Shown: piece after piece, positions 35,340 to 46,985 of the stretch | How positions within the stretch are numbered: position 1 is the first letter of the stretch | Layout of the letters: the number at the start of each line of letters is the position of its first letter | DNA from: Echinarachnius parma | Taxonomy: Eukaryota; Echinodermata; Echinoidea; Clypeasteroida; Echinarachniidae | NCBI GenBank assembly: GCA_037951105.1 | Contig: JBAMJV010008309.1 | Coordinates: 1 to 64,000 of the forward strand | DNA: 64,000 nucleotides | Reading direction: 5' to 3' | Position numbers and translations under genes: made by a program | Notes under the pieces: generated by a model | Databases searched by the model: none | What the model was told of the DNA's origin: nothing | What the model saw: only the letters and a program-made list of their open reading frames with translations

Positions 35340-36240
35340 GCTATGTATCTGATTGGACGCAATCTACGGACACAGATAGCGAATCAACAACAATTTAGAT
35401 AAGGGTGTGTATTGTTTTTAAATGTATCTTTATGTGTTGTTAGATGGTGCTGTCACGCGGGTAGTATGGCTGATTGTGTGAATAAATACACGGATTGCAA
35501 CGTTTCAGGGGATTCCCGCGATAGCTATCTGATGGCGAAAGAAGGCTGCCTGGAAGCATGCGCTCTCTGCAGTGCGTAACAGTTTGAATTAACGTTTAAA
35601 CCTGAATGTGCCAGTTGAATAACCGCGCAGAGCCAAGGTCGTGATTTCCCAGCGCCAACCTGTTCCGATGATTTTCATAAAATGTTACCAGAAAAACACC
35701 CAAACTTCATTTGTTTACTAAAAGAAAATTAAAAAAATAAAACAAATGAAAAACATGCTTTTCAATTGGTGGTTACCATGGAACACAAAATTTCCGATCT
35801 AGTCATTTGGAATAGCGCAGTCACATCTGACCGGATTTCGAAAACGTATGGCAAATTAACAGCAAAAATATCAATCCGTTCTTTTCCGTTTCTGAATGCA
35901 CAATACTTTCAACCGGATAAAACAGACTGCGCCGTACACGGAACGTATTCGCCAAAAACGAAAGTACAAGAAACGTAAACGAACGGCGACAAACGGATTA
36001 ACAATTTAGCTGTTCGTGTTCCATACTTTTTTGCAATCCGGTCAGATGTGACGGGGCTATTAGTAGTCCAACGCTAAACAAACACCTTGCCCGGCCGCGA
36101 ATTTTTTTTCCCAAACAGGTTTACCTATTATAGTAAAATCCTGCCTCCCGATTGGTTCGAAGGTATACGCATCATGAATATCCATGATGCTGAGCTACAA
36201 AAACCTAGTACATGTATCACGCATGCGCGTGGATATTGTT
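35340..36240. other. No recognisable feature
   Basis: Mixed sequence, somewhat GC-richer at 35440-35660. An inverted pair ACATCTGACCGGATT (35823) and AATCCGGTCAGATGT (36035) bounds about 225 bp and may be the terminal repeats of a small MITE. Its centre is again partly inverted. Confidence 0.35.
35823..36049. mobile_element. Possible 227-bp MITE with inverted ends
   Basis: The outer arms ACATCTGACCGGATTTCG and its worn complement are followed inward by GTATGGCAAATTAACAGC and its worn complement (TGTTCGTGTTCCATAC side). Each is flanked by a GTC/GTG-type border without a clear duplication. Confidence 0.45.
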
Positions 36241-36280
36241 TAGGGTGTATACAATGTGTGTGAGCTGTGCTGTGGGTTTT

Positions 36281-36281
<1 letters not shown>

Positions 36282-36336
<55 letters not shown>

Positions 36337-36361
36337 GTGTGTGTGTGTGTATGTGTGTGTG
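36282..36361. repeat. (GT)n microsatellite
   Basis: Nearly pure GT repeats of about 80 bp with two interruptions, followed by purine-rich sequence and a poly-G run (36408-36418). The valine/cysteine-rich frames across it are artefacts. Confidence 0.95.
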
Positions 36362-36467
36362 TTTGGAGAAAAAGAAAAAGAGCTACGGAGAGAGGGAGCG
36401 AGGGGGAGGGGGGGGGGGGTGTGAAGCCTATCTGTGAAATAAGTGTGTACTGTAATTAAACTCTTTG

Positions 36468-36551
36468 TCTAGCAAATTCTTGATTTGGTTTCTATATTTT
36501 TCCACATAGTATGTGAAAAAATATAGAAACCAAATCAAGAATTTGCTAGAT
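36468..36551. repeat. Near-perfect hairpin, 41-bp arms
   Basis: The arms TCTAGCAAATTCTTGATTTG (and 21 further bp) are matched by their complement with one mismatch, around a centre of 2-3 bp. This near-continuous palindrome could extrude as a cruciform. Confidence 0.85.
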
Positions 36552-36654
36552 ACGGTATATTCGTGTATATGTTGCGCATGTGAACACATGCACACACCTA
36601 CACAGAGAACATAAACATCATTTTACATTTTGTTTTGTTTTTATCAAACACAAA

Positions 36655-36965
36655 TTCCACACACACACAAGCTTTTTGGTATTGGGGGCAGCGAGGGCAA
36701 ACTGAACTACACAAATCACACACAATACAAACTGAACTCACAGGGCAACACACACACACATACACACGCAAACACACCAACTTGCATAGACCAATTCACA
36801 CAACACAAACACAACTTACATGCACAAACATGCACCAGAACAACCACAAATGTACACAAACACACCCCGAAACACACAGAACCACACCCAAGCACACACG
36901 TGTGTACAAACGCATAATCAACAAATGCACATACTACCCGTCAAGAGTACACAATAGACACACAC
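36655..36965. repeat. Degenerate CA/ACAC-rich tract
   Basis: Repeated ACACAC, ACACAAAC and CACACC words over 300 bp. The H/T/N-rich frames here are compositional. Confidence 0.8.
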
Positions 36966-37059
36966 AATGTTTATGAATTATCTTTATCAGGATGATTCTT
37001 GAGGACAGGAGATGGTTGGATGTGGTGCATGACATCCTGACATATCAGAGGTTCTTAAA

Positions 37060-37950
37060 GGGACAGTTCAGATCTGTTTAAAGTTTCAATTCATTTATTT
37101 ATTTATACAACCAATTAAATCGGACATAAAGTATTTACAATGTAAGACAAACAAAAAAGTGACACACATACAGCAATTGTACAATACAAATAAAATTTGC
37201 TACTTCAAAATAAACACATACATAATACAAATAGTAAAACAAAAAAAAAGAAGAAGAAATGGAGTAGGGGTGAAATGGGGGAGAAGAGAGATTATACTAA
37301 TATCAACATTACAATAGTGGATCTGGTGTGCTAAAAAGTGTGTCTTTATATTTGTTTAAACACATTTAAAGTGATTCAGGTAAAGTGTTAGATATTGCAC
37401 AAAATGACATTTGAAACTTCAATCCTATATCAATATCATTGTAAAATACAATTGAAAGATTTGTGAAAGTTTGAAAGAAAACGAACACTGTTAACCTAGA
37501 GAAAAAAACGAATATTGAGTTCATATTTTATCACCGAATACTGATGGCCTGTCATGGATTTGTAGCAGTGATACTTGTAATCAGCCGTTGACGATATCCG
37601 CACTCGTGTATGTTTACAGACTGTACAGAATTCGTGGAATTTGCGCGCTTTGAATCAAAGTTCAGTAGCGTCTTTTATGTTTCCCACGCGTGCCATAGCT
37701 GGCCCGGACCAAAGACTGTTCTGGGACGTGTTTAGCTAAAACAATTCTACTTTTTTGTTAAGCGTTGATCAACGCTCTATAAATAATGATTTTCAATGAT
37801 AACTATCTTCATACTAAAGGGAAATTTGAAAAAATCTAACCATATGTTATTCTTCTCTTACCATAAGCTAAACAACAAGGCAGAAGAGAAACGAGGAAGC
37901 TCCAAGTATTTTTCGTGGAGTTAGACAATTTACCTGGATCACTTTAAAGA
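37060..37950. other. Possible LINE 3' tail; otherwise no feature
   Basis: The TTTATTTATTTAT run at about 37094 and the following 200 bp, read on the minus strand, resemble a LINE 3' UTR ending in AATAAATAAAT. No protein segment is present. The rest to 37950 holds nothing I recognise. Confidence 0.3.
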
Positions 37951-37952
37951 TG

Positions 37953-38365
37953 CCCTTGTAAAAAAGTACTGCAGTACAATGGCAGTAAATTTACCGCAGT
38001 AGTACCACAGTACTTGTACTGCGGTACTCGCAGTACATTTACTCCGGTAAATTGGACGGTTTTTACTGCGAAAGTACTGCAGTACAAGTACTGCGGTACT
38101 ACTGCGGTAATACTGCAGTGATACTGCTGTACTTCGGTACTACCACTGTACTACCGCAGTACTACTACAGTACGATTACCACGAATTGTGCAAAAGTACT
38201 GCCAGTACTGCATTTGTACTGCGTTAGTACTGCAGTACTACCGCAGTAGTACCGCGGTAGTCTGCAATAATACCACATGTACTACGACTGATGCAGTAGT
38301 ACTGCAGTACTACTGTAGTACTACTGCGGTTTTTCTGCAGTACTCGCAGTACTTTTTTACAAGGG
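37953..38365. mobile_element. GTACTGCAGTAC-built MITE, copy 1
   Basis: The ends CCCTTGTAAAAAAGTACTGC and the exact inverted form bound 413 bp. The interior is made largely of overlapping short palindromic words such as GTACTGCAGTAC, AGTACTGCGGTACT and TACCGCAGTA, in both orientations. A nearly identical copy is at 44823-45257. The duplication at the ends is not resolved. The Y/V/L-rich frames across it are artefacts. Confidence 0.85.
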
Positions 38366-38703
38366 TGACTACATGTAATTATATATTCTTTCTTTTTGAG
38401 ATCTTTTTCCGTGACATACGTTAACAAATGTTGGCTTCACAATACCTTTACGAGAATTAGTACTATAGGTATGACTGTATATACAACAGAACTTTAAACG
38501 ACATGTAAAATAATAATGAACACTCTTCACATGTTTAGTTCAATCTCAATTGCATGTTGTTGAATTTCAGAAGGAGCACAGACTTCTACTATGACTTCAC
38601 ATGTTCACTATGTTCACATGAACATGTGCTTCCATGGCATTTGCTATGCCAAAAATTGCTCTGCTATTAATATTTCAGAAACAAAGATTAAAAGGGACCA
38701 CCA

Positions 38704-38736
38704 TAGCTCTCTCTCTCTCACTCACTCACTCACTCA

Positions 38737-38786
<50 letters not shown>

Positions 38787-38905
38787 TATGATGAGGATGA
38801 TGGGGATGACGAGGATGATAAGGATGCTGATGATGATGATGACGAGAATTAGGAGGATGAAGATGATGAGGATGAGGATGAGGAGGAGGAGGAGGGGGAT
38901 GATGA
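38704..38905. repeat. Compound microsatellite (CT/CACT, CA, GATGAGGAT)
   Basis: CTCT and CACT units pass into (CA)n of about 45 bp, then into GATGATGAGGAT-type units to about 38905. The acidic and H/T-rich frames over it are artefacts. Confidence 0.95.
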
Positions 38906-39346
38906 ATGATAATGAAGATATGGCTTCCATTTTACAAATTTTACAAACCATACATTAGACAATAAGACATGAACAAAACCATTGAAACACATTGATACTA
39001 ACATATTGATAATAACAACTCAATGTGGACAACAAGAGTTAACTGGAAATTTCAACCCAATGTGGGTTTTCTTTTATTATGACAAAACAATTGAAATATA
39101 AGATAAGGGCGAAATTATTTCAAAAATTAATACACCTTGTCAACATCCTCAAAACTTACTGGACTCTGTTCCAGAATAACAGTATTGGGAAAGTTACTGA
39201 AAGTAGACATTATCGGCCAAACTAATTGGAGGGGTTTGTGTGGAAAAATCAGAACCACATTATAAGTTGAAACATTTATTATAAAATTCATCGCCAGCTC
39301 GGCCTGTATGCGCCAGCCATATACTTGTTTTTTGCATGAGCTTTGC
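38906..39346. other. No recognisable feature
   Basis: The minus frame at 39127-39387 has no recognisable family and overlaps the boundary of the next MITE. Confidence 0.35.
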
Positions 39347-39350
39347 TTAA

Positions 39351-39794
39351 AGGCATATATGCGTGGGTTATAAAGGGTAGTCAGCAAAATTCCAACTCGA
39401 CTCCACCGTAATCTCTCGAGGTAAACTCAAGATATATGTTGGATCGATCGAAGAGAGGTGTTTCGAAATATCTGAACAAAGGCCTTCTTATGAAATTGCA
39501 TGCAGCAAACACATTTCTCACGCTGTCACCTAGCCATCAAACGGCGGCACTTTGAAGTCGGTTGTGGTTAAGCGTGTTACGTGATATTTTCGCTCGTAAA
39601 CATCTCTGATGGATCTCCATTCGACTAGTATAAACATTCCGAACGCGACTATTTTTAATGCATTTTTGACTCGGGTATTCGACCGTGGGACAGTTTGCGA
39701 TCGCTACTTATAACTGAGCCAATGGGGATTACGTACCATGCGTAAAAGTGTGCAAGATGGATCCACGCGTCCAATAACCCACGCATATATGCCT
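39351..39794. mobile_element. 444-bp MITE with TTAA duplication (family 3)
   Basis: TTAA at 39347-39350 and 39795-39798 flank the inverted ends AGGCATATATGCGTGGGTTA. The interior is non-coding. As in families 1 and 2, the terminus after TTAA begins AGG, pointing to one or more related piggyBac/Kolobok-type transposase sources. Confidence 0.85.
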
Positions 39795-40003
39795 TTAAGG
39801 TTTTTTAAATGAGAAAAAAACAATTTGTATTTTTGTCTGGGGTATTTCCCAATACTGTTATTTTGCTTTTAACACTGAATCAAGATGGTTGTGAGGGCAG
39901 ACGGGGGGGGGGGGGGGGGGGGGGCGGGGGAGAGCCTGTTACTGTAGCGTTACTGTCAGTGAAAGGGGGTAACTCTAAGAACGCCAGCGCTTTGCTTTTC
40001 TAG

Positions 40004-41960
40004 ACTAATACTGCCCCCAAATTATAAATTTTGTGTGCACGATAATTGTGCTTAAAATGATACATATGATACGGTACTTACCACCGATTAGCAGATAAAT
40101 ATGTGATACAACTATGGGGTGGATCAAAATCATTATTTTTCGCTCCATTCTGCATCGAGAATGAGTGATTTATGCACCTCCTTCACTTCTCTCTGTGTTG
40201 TATCGCGACTTCTGAACGATCGATGACCGTACGACCACTAAACGCGCGAGTCAGATCTGCCATCTATTCGGCGGGGCGCGGTACTTTAATGGAGACCGAA
40301 GAGCGATCATCGATCGTTCAGAAGTCGCGATACAACACAGAGAGAAGTCGAGGAGGTGGTGCATAAATCACTCATTTTGATGCGGAATGGAGCGAAAAAT
40401 CATGATTTTGATCCACCCCATAGTTGTATCACATAAACCCCTCAAAAAAAGTTCGGAAACTCAAGTTTGATCGATCATATCTCTCGTTTTTTTAAATAAG
40501 AATACTCGAAATCGGTGTCACAATAAAGCCTCATTATATACCTTTCAAACGATGCATTATGTGTAGTGATTATGCAATTGGGGCGATTGCAGTAGCCCAG
40601 AGAATAGGGGGAGTCAGGAAGTGAAATCTCGCAAAATGGCCCCAATGCATTCAATTTACGAGTGCAAGACTGTGTTGACCAGTTTTTCTAAAGGTTAACA
40701 TTCTATTGAATGCTGCCACCCTTTCCATTCATCAAAATTGTTGAATTTGATACCATTTTAATGGAAATTATCTCTTCCTTACGATGGCATATTAATCGTA
40801 AGGATTATGCAAATGGGATGTGTGCAGCGAACCGGAATATGGAGATGGGTCGAGTGTGAAATCAGACAAAAAGATATGGAGTTGACAAAAAATCAGAGCG
40901 TTGCATTTTTTTCGAGCTTTTGGGAGGATTTTTTAGCATTTCAAATAAAATATTCATGATTTAAATTGATATTAACGGAAAGCCCAACAACTCTTCTGTA
41001 TGAAAATGTGACATTTATAATGATTTTTGTAAAGGGCGGCTGCAGGGAGATGAATGTGGGGGAGCCTCGAAAGTGACCCATTTCAAAACGCTCTGATTTG
41101 GTGTCGGTATCTGTATACCATTGTGTAGAGGATGTAATGCGACTTGAATGAGTTGGCCATGAATGAGAGGAATTCAATTGAAAACGCAAGAATAGTGCCT
41201 TGAAATCAGAGCGTTTCAAAATGGGTCACTTTTGAGGCTCCCCCCCATTCATCTCCCTGCAGCCGCCCTTTACAAAAATCATTATAAATTTCACATTTTC
41301 ATACAGAAGAGTTGTTGGGCTTTCCGTTGATATCATATTTGATCATGAATATTTTATTTGAAATGCTAAAAAATCCTCCCAAAAGCTCGAAAAAAATGCA
41401 ACGCTCTGATTTTTTGTCAACTCCATATCTTTTTGTCTGATTTCACACTCGACCCATCTCCATATTCCGGTTCACTGCACACACTCCATTTGCATAATCC
41501 TTACGATTAATATGCCATCGTTATGAAGAGATAATTTCCATTAAAATGGTATCCAATTCAACAATTTTGATGAATGGAATGGGTGGCAGTATTCAATAGA
41601 ATGTTAACCTTTAGAAAACTGATCAACACAGTCATGCACTCGTAAATTGAATGCATTGGGGCCATTTTGCGAGATTTCACTTCCTGCCTCCCCCTAATCT
41701 CTGGGCTACTGCAATCGCCCCAATTGCATAATCACTACACATAATGCACCGTTTGAAAGGTATATAATGAGGCTTTATTGTGACACCAATTTCGAGTATT
41801 CTTATTAAAAAATACGAAAGATATGATCGATCAAACTTGAGTTTCCGAACTTTTTTGAGGGGTTTATTTATCTGCTAATCGGTGGTAAGTACCGTATCAA
41901 TGTATCATTTTAAGCACAATTATCGTGCACAAACAATAATAAATTTGAGGGCACTATTAG
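40004..41960. mobile_element. Giant fold-back element, arms about 760 bp
   Basis: The left arm is 40004-40101 plus 40434-41101. The right arm 41204-41960 is its reverse complement with scattered mismatches. Matching marks include CTAATACTGCCC/GGGCACTATTAG at the tips, GCACGATAATTGTGC, CCACCGATTAGCAGATAAAT, the TTCGGAAACTCAAGTTTGAT region, and the GTGACCCATTT and AACGCTCTGATTT blocks near the 102-bp centre (41102-41203). A separate fold-back interrupts the left arm. There is no transposase. A transcript across it would fold into an extended double-stranded RNA. The minus frame at 40941-41219 is a shadow. Confidence 0.85.
40102..40433. mobile_element. 332-bp fold-back nested in the giant fold-back, TA duplication
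   Basis: The arms of about 125 bp begin TGTGATACAACTATGGGGTG and end with its complement. The inner segment includes CGCGACTTCTGAACGATCGA and its complement. TA at 40100-40101 and 40434-40435 flank it. Removing it restores the left arm's match to the right arm, which proves it inserted secondarily. Confidence 0.9.
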
Positions 41961-43387
41961 CCCGACTTAGAACGCTACTCGCTAGCACTCCGCGCTAGCG
42001 TTCACTAGAGTTAGGGTTAGGATAATGTTAACTTAGCCCGGTGCAGACAGAACCAACTCGCCCAGATCTGACTGGATTTCAGTCAGGGCTCAGGCTAGAC
42101 TAGAGCCAGTTTCGCTCAGTCAGAGCTGATTCAACATGTTCAGCATCGAATGACCTCTGACTGGCAGCTGAGAGCTGACTGACAAAACCGAAGTCCTGAG
42201 CTTGAGGCAACGTACTCAGTTAATCAGTCTGAAAACCAGTCGGATCGGGTCGAGTCGGCTAGTATTATACTTTGAATTTATAGCAAATTACTACTACTAC
42301 TGGGTGCCACTTTTTTTTTTCAATTGACACTTGTGTATATTGTTAATGCAATGCAGAGCATTCCTGTGCTGTGGTCTTAGTTGTGTGTCTGCTCCGGGCT
42401 TTTATTTCTAACTGTTGATTTGTACCTGTGAGTTTTAAGGGCCTTGGTAAATTCAGCTAGGCTTCAGGCACGCAGCTATTGCTCAGGCGCTGGTCGTACG
42501 TCGGTCCAGCGGTCACGGCGGGGGCGGCGTTGGTCGTACCGTCGGCTCGATCCCTATGGAAAAACCAGGGGAGAAAAAGGATTAATATATTGTAGAAATG
42601 TGTATGCACTGCATTTATGCCTGGTACCGTTATTTGTTATAAAAAGCAAGCATTCTTCTCACCCTTAAATCTTGTATGATGTAGTCCTACAAATTAAGGC
42701 ACAAATTCAAAGACAGCTAATCAAAACATGTGCATAAATATATCGCATGCACGTACACCAGCAATACAATTAGTTGTTGTTAAAGACCCATTAAGTTTAT
42801 ATTTACCATTTAGACTTTGAAAAACACTAAAGATCTATTGCTAAATTAGAATTCTCACACTTGGATTTGTTCTAATTTGTGAATGGGTCTCTCTGTCATG
42901 GCATATATCCACATAAAGATTGAAAATAAAATCGGTGCAGAAAACATTAATAAAATGTGCTTTAAACAGAGACTAGCAATGCAGGCTGAAGAATTAAAAA
43001 GAGATACAATCGAGTGTATGTTACAATTAATTGTAAGTCAGATCATGTGTTCTATATGTTTCTATATGTGCAAATATTATTATTTTGAAGACGCAAATGG
43101 TCTGACTTACAGTTAATTGTAACTTACAATCGATTGTAAGAGCCACAAACCCCTCCTCCCTCCCCCCCCCCCCCCCCCCCCCGTGCCCCCACAAAAAAAA
43201 CAATATATAGGCCTATAGTGGAAAACATTTCTATCATAAGGTAATATAATGCAGCAATTGGGGGGGGGGGGGGGGGGGAGACTGGAGCCTATTTAGCTAA
43301 ATAGCCTATGTCATACCGGCAAAATAAGACGGACTTGTGCTATTTTATAGTTACAAGGATCGATCAAATCAAAGAGTATAATATGTA
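41961..43387. other. No recognisable gene; poly-C and poly-G runs
   Basis: Poly-C at about 43160-43182 and poly-G at about 43261-43279. CAGTCAGA/CTGACTGA words cluster at 42080-42240 without clear order. The inverted pair ACAATTAATTGTAAGTCAGA (43023) and TCTGACTTACAGTTAATTGT (43104) bounds a roughly 100-bp fold-back. Confidence 0.45.
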
Positions 43388-43545
43388 CAGTCAAACCTGC
43401 GTATAGTGACCACCAAGGGGAAGTACAAAAAGTGAAAATTGTATCCATTGTTTTTTCTCTGCAGGGGATCAATTACGGTTTGTATATGGCCACTAAGGCA
43501 AGTTGGCTGCTTTATAAACAGGTGGCCACTAAGACAGACTAGTTC
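43388..43545. mobile_element. Fragment of pogo-like element terminus
   Basis: ACAGTCAAACCTGCGTATAG then TGACCACC matches the terminus of the element at 1461. GGTGGCCACTAAGACAGACT near 43519 resembles its subterminal motif. No intact second end is seen. Confidence 0.55.
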
Positions 43546-43699
43546 GATAAACTGCACGGATATTTAGATGGACAAAGCAAACAAGAAGATACGGGAAGTA
43601 GCGAAATACCATTCTGGTATCACTATAGCCAAGTTAGACAAATTCTTGTTGATCATTATATCATCACTTAAAGAAATTACGTTTGTAGTTTGTATAATT

Positions 43700-43783
43700 A
43701 TCCATCCATCCATCCATCCATCCATCCATCCATCCATCCATCCATCCATCCATCCATCCATCCATCCATCCATCCATCCATCC

Positions 43784-43850
<67 letters not shown>

Positions 43851-43880
43851 ATATATATATCTATCTATCTCTATCTATCC
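43700..43880. repeat. (ATCC)n then (ATCT)n microsatellite
   Basis: About 85 bp of pure CCAT units pass into CTAT units of about 95 bp with few interruptions. The H-P-S-I and L-S-I-Y frames on this strand and the M-D-G-W frame on the other are artefacts. Confidence 0.97.
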
Positions 43881-44822
43881 TATACATCACTGAACGACCA
43901 TGTTGTGTCGCAATTATTGAGTTTCTCTGTTATCAGCTGAAATAGTCCAATTTAGACAAAAGTATGAGATTCAGGATGTTTGTATTTCCAAGTTGAAGGT
44001 ATCTTAATCTTCTATGAAAATTTGACTGTCAGAAACCATGTTAAAGTATGTTTTGTATCAAATACAAATTATCAGATTACAGCGCTTGACACCTATCTTT
44101 GTGGCCCGTTTCTCCCTTGTTTAAAAACTGCTTCAGCCATTTCCTGATCTTTGGCTCTCATTTCTAGCCTTCTCTGAATATGACAAATTATATACCATTT
44201 GTTTAAGGTAGTGAATTCTATGTCATGCTGTGAAAATCAGCATAATCATTTTCCAAGACTTGTTGCATTATATAATTACTTTAAGTATTATAATCATCAG
44301 TAATCATTGTATACAGTAGTTGGTTCGCCACTGTCTAACGTGAAACATCACCATCTACGATAGAACAATCTAATTTGATCACACCCAAAAAAAATAAAAT
44401 CGCTATGTAATATAACTATTCATCCGCTCGACACAAACGGCCTAAATTATCCAGCAAGATTCATTCACTGTTAACATTATTCATCTCCTCTTCTGAGGAC
44501 AAATGCAAGAATCATTTTCATCACCAAATTTCGATATTCAAACATCAAATTAAAGAGATATTGTGTCAGGATACTAAACTCGGTGTAGGGTTATAAGGCT
44601 CATTGGTGATTGTATATTCACGCTAAATTTCCCTTCAATATCTGTCAAGTACTGTATGGTGTATTGGATAGCGACCTCGTCTTAGAGACTGAGGGTCATG
44701 AGTTCAACCCTCTCTCAATCTCTTTTTGTTTCTTTTTTCTTTTGTTATCATTACAAATTGGATTATTTAAAATAGAAATATCATTTTAAAAAATTATTTT
44801 TTCTGTTTTTTTTTTGTTGATA
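43881..44822. other. No recognisable feature
   Basis: AT-rich, without identifiable repeats or coding similarity. Confidence 0.4.
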
Positions 44823-45257
44823 CCCTTGTAAAAAAGTACTGCAGTACAATGGCAGTAAATTTACCGCAGTAGTACCGCAGTAGTACCACAGTACTTGTAC
44901 TGCGGTACTCGCAGTACATTTACTCCGGTAAATTGGACGGTTTTTACTGCGAAAGTACTGCAGTACAAGTACTGCGGTACTACTGCGGTACTACTGCGGT
45001 AATACTGCAGTGATACTGCTGTACTTCGGTACTACCACTGTACTACCGCAGTACTACTACAGTACGATTACCACGAATTGTGCAAAAGTACTGCCAGTAC
45101 TGCATTTGTACTGCGTTAGTACTGCAGTACTACCGCAGTAGTACCGCGGTAGTCTGCAATAATACCACATGTACTACGACTGATGCAGTAGTACTGCAGT
45201 ACTACTGTAGTACTACTGCGGTTTTTCTGCAGTACTCGCAGTACTTTTTTACAAGGG
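44823..45257. mobile_element. GTACTGCAGTAC-built MITE, copy 2
   Basis: Almost identical to 37953-38365, with the same CCCTTGTAAAAAAGTACTGC termini, plus two extra short GTACTGCGGT-type units. The high identity of two copies 6.9 kb apart suggests recent activity. Confidence 0.85.
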
Positions 45258-45419
45258 TGAAGCGCTCTTTAGATGGCCCTTTAGATGGGGTGGGAGGGCA
45301 TTCCAAAGTTGTGGAACTGCAAAAGAGACTGCTCTCTATGAGATTACAGATAATTGAGAAAACGGAATATGTTAATCATTACTACTTCGAGTATTGTATG
45401 AATGGGTAATCATATTAAG

Positions 45420-45955
45420 AATAAAATCAGTCCTTTGTGACTGAGTACATTCAAGATGCTAACTGATGAGAGTATAATTGAGATACATTCAAAAGTTTGA
45501 GAATGGAACCTTGAGGTAAACCACAATTAATTGTTTCACATTTGATTGAATGTTATTTTGACAAGTAAATTATTATTAAGAAGAAAGGTAACTATCTTAC
45601 CAGTATAATAATGTTCCTTTAATAATTCCTTTGATAAATTTAAATTTAAAGTTATTAAAAACAATTTTGCATCCAAGGCACATGTATGTTATATGGTCAA
45701 CAAAGTATATAAGTGCTGTAGAGGTCGAGTGTAGAGGTCTAAAGCCAAACTGATTAGAAAATAACAAATCATGTTTTTGAATAAATTCAAATAAACGGTT
45801 GTACAATCACCTTTCCAGGATCTTTAAAAATGTGGGATAATAAGGAACTTGGTCGATATTGTCTTTGTAAATAAGTATAATGTAAATATTATTATGATGT
45901 TCCATTACATTCCCATGTTTCCATGATCATACCCAATTCGCCTCATTTCCAGTGT
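45420..45955 (-). pseudogene. LINE RT remnant (minus strand)
   Basis: The minus frame reads YNRLFEFIQKHDLLFSNQFG, then FRPLHSTSTALIYFVDHI, the standard RT segment N-x-Q-x-G-F-R-x-x-H-S-T. A preceding frame gives YYPTFLKILERV, the worn I-S-x-L-P-x-x-S-K-I-x-E. Further along (about 45535-45490) the minus strand gives CGLPQGSIL, the next RT motif. Intervening sequence is deleted and frames shift, so it is dead. Confidence 0.75.
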
Positions 45956-46118
45956 TGTATGACTCGAGGCCGGTCTTGGTCTCGAGTCCGGACTCGAGGC
46001 CGGCATTGCCGGCCTCGGCCTCGGCCTCGGACTCGGGGACCCTGGACTCGGCCTCGGACTCGGACTCGAAGGTCGTTGACTCGATGACTCGGGCCGAGTC
46101 CAGCTCGAGACCGGCCAA
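45951..46118. repeat. GGACTC/GGCCTC hexamer minisatellite A
   Basis: After CAGTGTTGTATGACTCGAGG the region is built from CTCGGA, CTCGGC and related hexamers to about 46115, and contains GGCCGGCATTGCCGGCC. It shares the CAGTGTTGTAT border and the hexamer with 47152-47306 (inverted), so both are copies of one dispersed element. The E/S-rich frames are artefacts. Confidence 0.75.
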
Positions 46119-46600
46119 TTTCCGTATAGTTTGTATACTTGTATATTGGCTATTCTGTGCTATAATTCTGCAAGAAACAAGCCAAATATTCTATCCAATC
46201 CACCAAGCGATTGTTGCTTGAAAAAGAGATCGCGAATGAACTGACAGCCGACAAGAAAGTGAGCAAAAAATCACATTTGTGAGAAACGAATGGACACGGA
46301 AGTTACATATCCATAACAAATAGCCCAAGCTTATATTTGATAGGTATGCTTTCATTTTATACTGTCTTTTTTATGAATTGACACCGCGATTCTGAAAATG
46401 TTCGGCTATCAAACACCCGGGGGGGGGGGGGGGGTACTCACGTATATTGGGTATACGGGGATGTGCCGCTGGGAAGGGTGACTTTTTCAAGAAAGATCCT
46501 TAGACATGGGTCCCCTTTTCATTAAAAAAATCCTTAGACATGCGGGTCCCTTTTTTCATTTATTCCTTTCCCCTCTTTTCTCCCTCATTTTCTCCGGGAT
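46119..46600. other. Poly-G run and short direct repeat
   Basis: A run of about 14 G lies at 46420-46434. CCTTAGACATG(C)GGGTCCC(TTTTT) occurs twice at 46498-46555. No gene is seen. Confidence 0.45.
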
Positions 46601-46601
46601 T

Positions 46602-46985
46602 TTGGGATTTTCCGCTGTGAAACGCCATATCATAAGTAATAAAACGAATATACCCATACAATAATTGAAACAAATGGCAATTTTCCGCTGTGAAATAGGT
46701 AAAATGTTCAAGCTCGCTCCGCTCGCTCGCATACATAATATTTCACAACGTCGGGTGATTATATTACCCTTCATAACGCCATAAAAAGTAATACAACGAA
46801 TATACCCATACAATAATTGAAACAAATGGCAATTTTCCGCTGTGAAATAGGTAAAATGTTCAAGCTCGCTCCGCTCGCTCGCATACAAAATATTTCACAA
46901 CCGGGTGATTGTATTTCCCTTTATAACGCCATATCATAAGTAATAAAACGAATATACCCATACAATAATTGAAACAAATCTACTG
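46602..46985. repeat. Tandem repeat, about 150-160-bp unit, 2.5 copies
   Basis: The units start at GCCATATCATAAGTAATAAA (46623), a variant at about 46787, and again at about 46928. Each contains ACCCATACAATAATTGAAAC. The first two also contain TTCAAGCTCGCTCCGCTCGC. The minus frame at 46556-46888 repeats itself accordingly and is not a gene. Confidence 0.8.

Noticed and set aside
36212-36976. Cysteine/valine-rich and histidine/threonine-rich proteins
   Set aside because: Translation of GT and CA repeats.
37953-38424. Tyrosine/valine-rich frames such as Q-Y-Y-R-S-S-T-A-V
   Set aside because: Translation of the GTACTGCAGTAC MITE, and the same peptides recur in the second copy.
43564-43945. Frames rich in M-D-G-W or H-P-S-I repeats
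   Set aside because: Pure translation of a tetranucleotide microsatellite.
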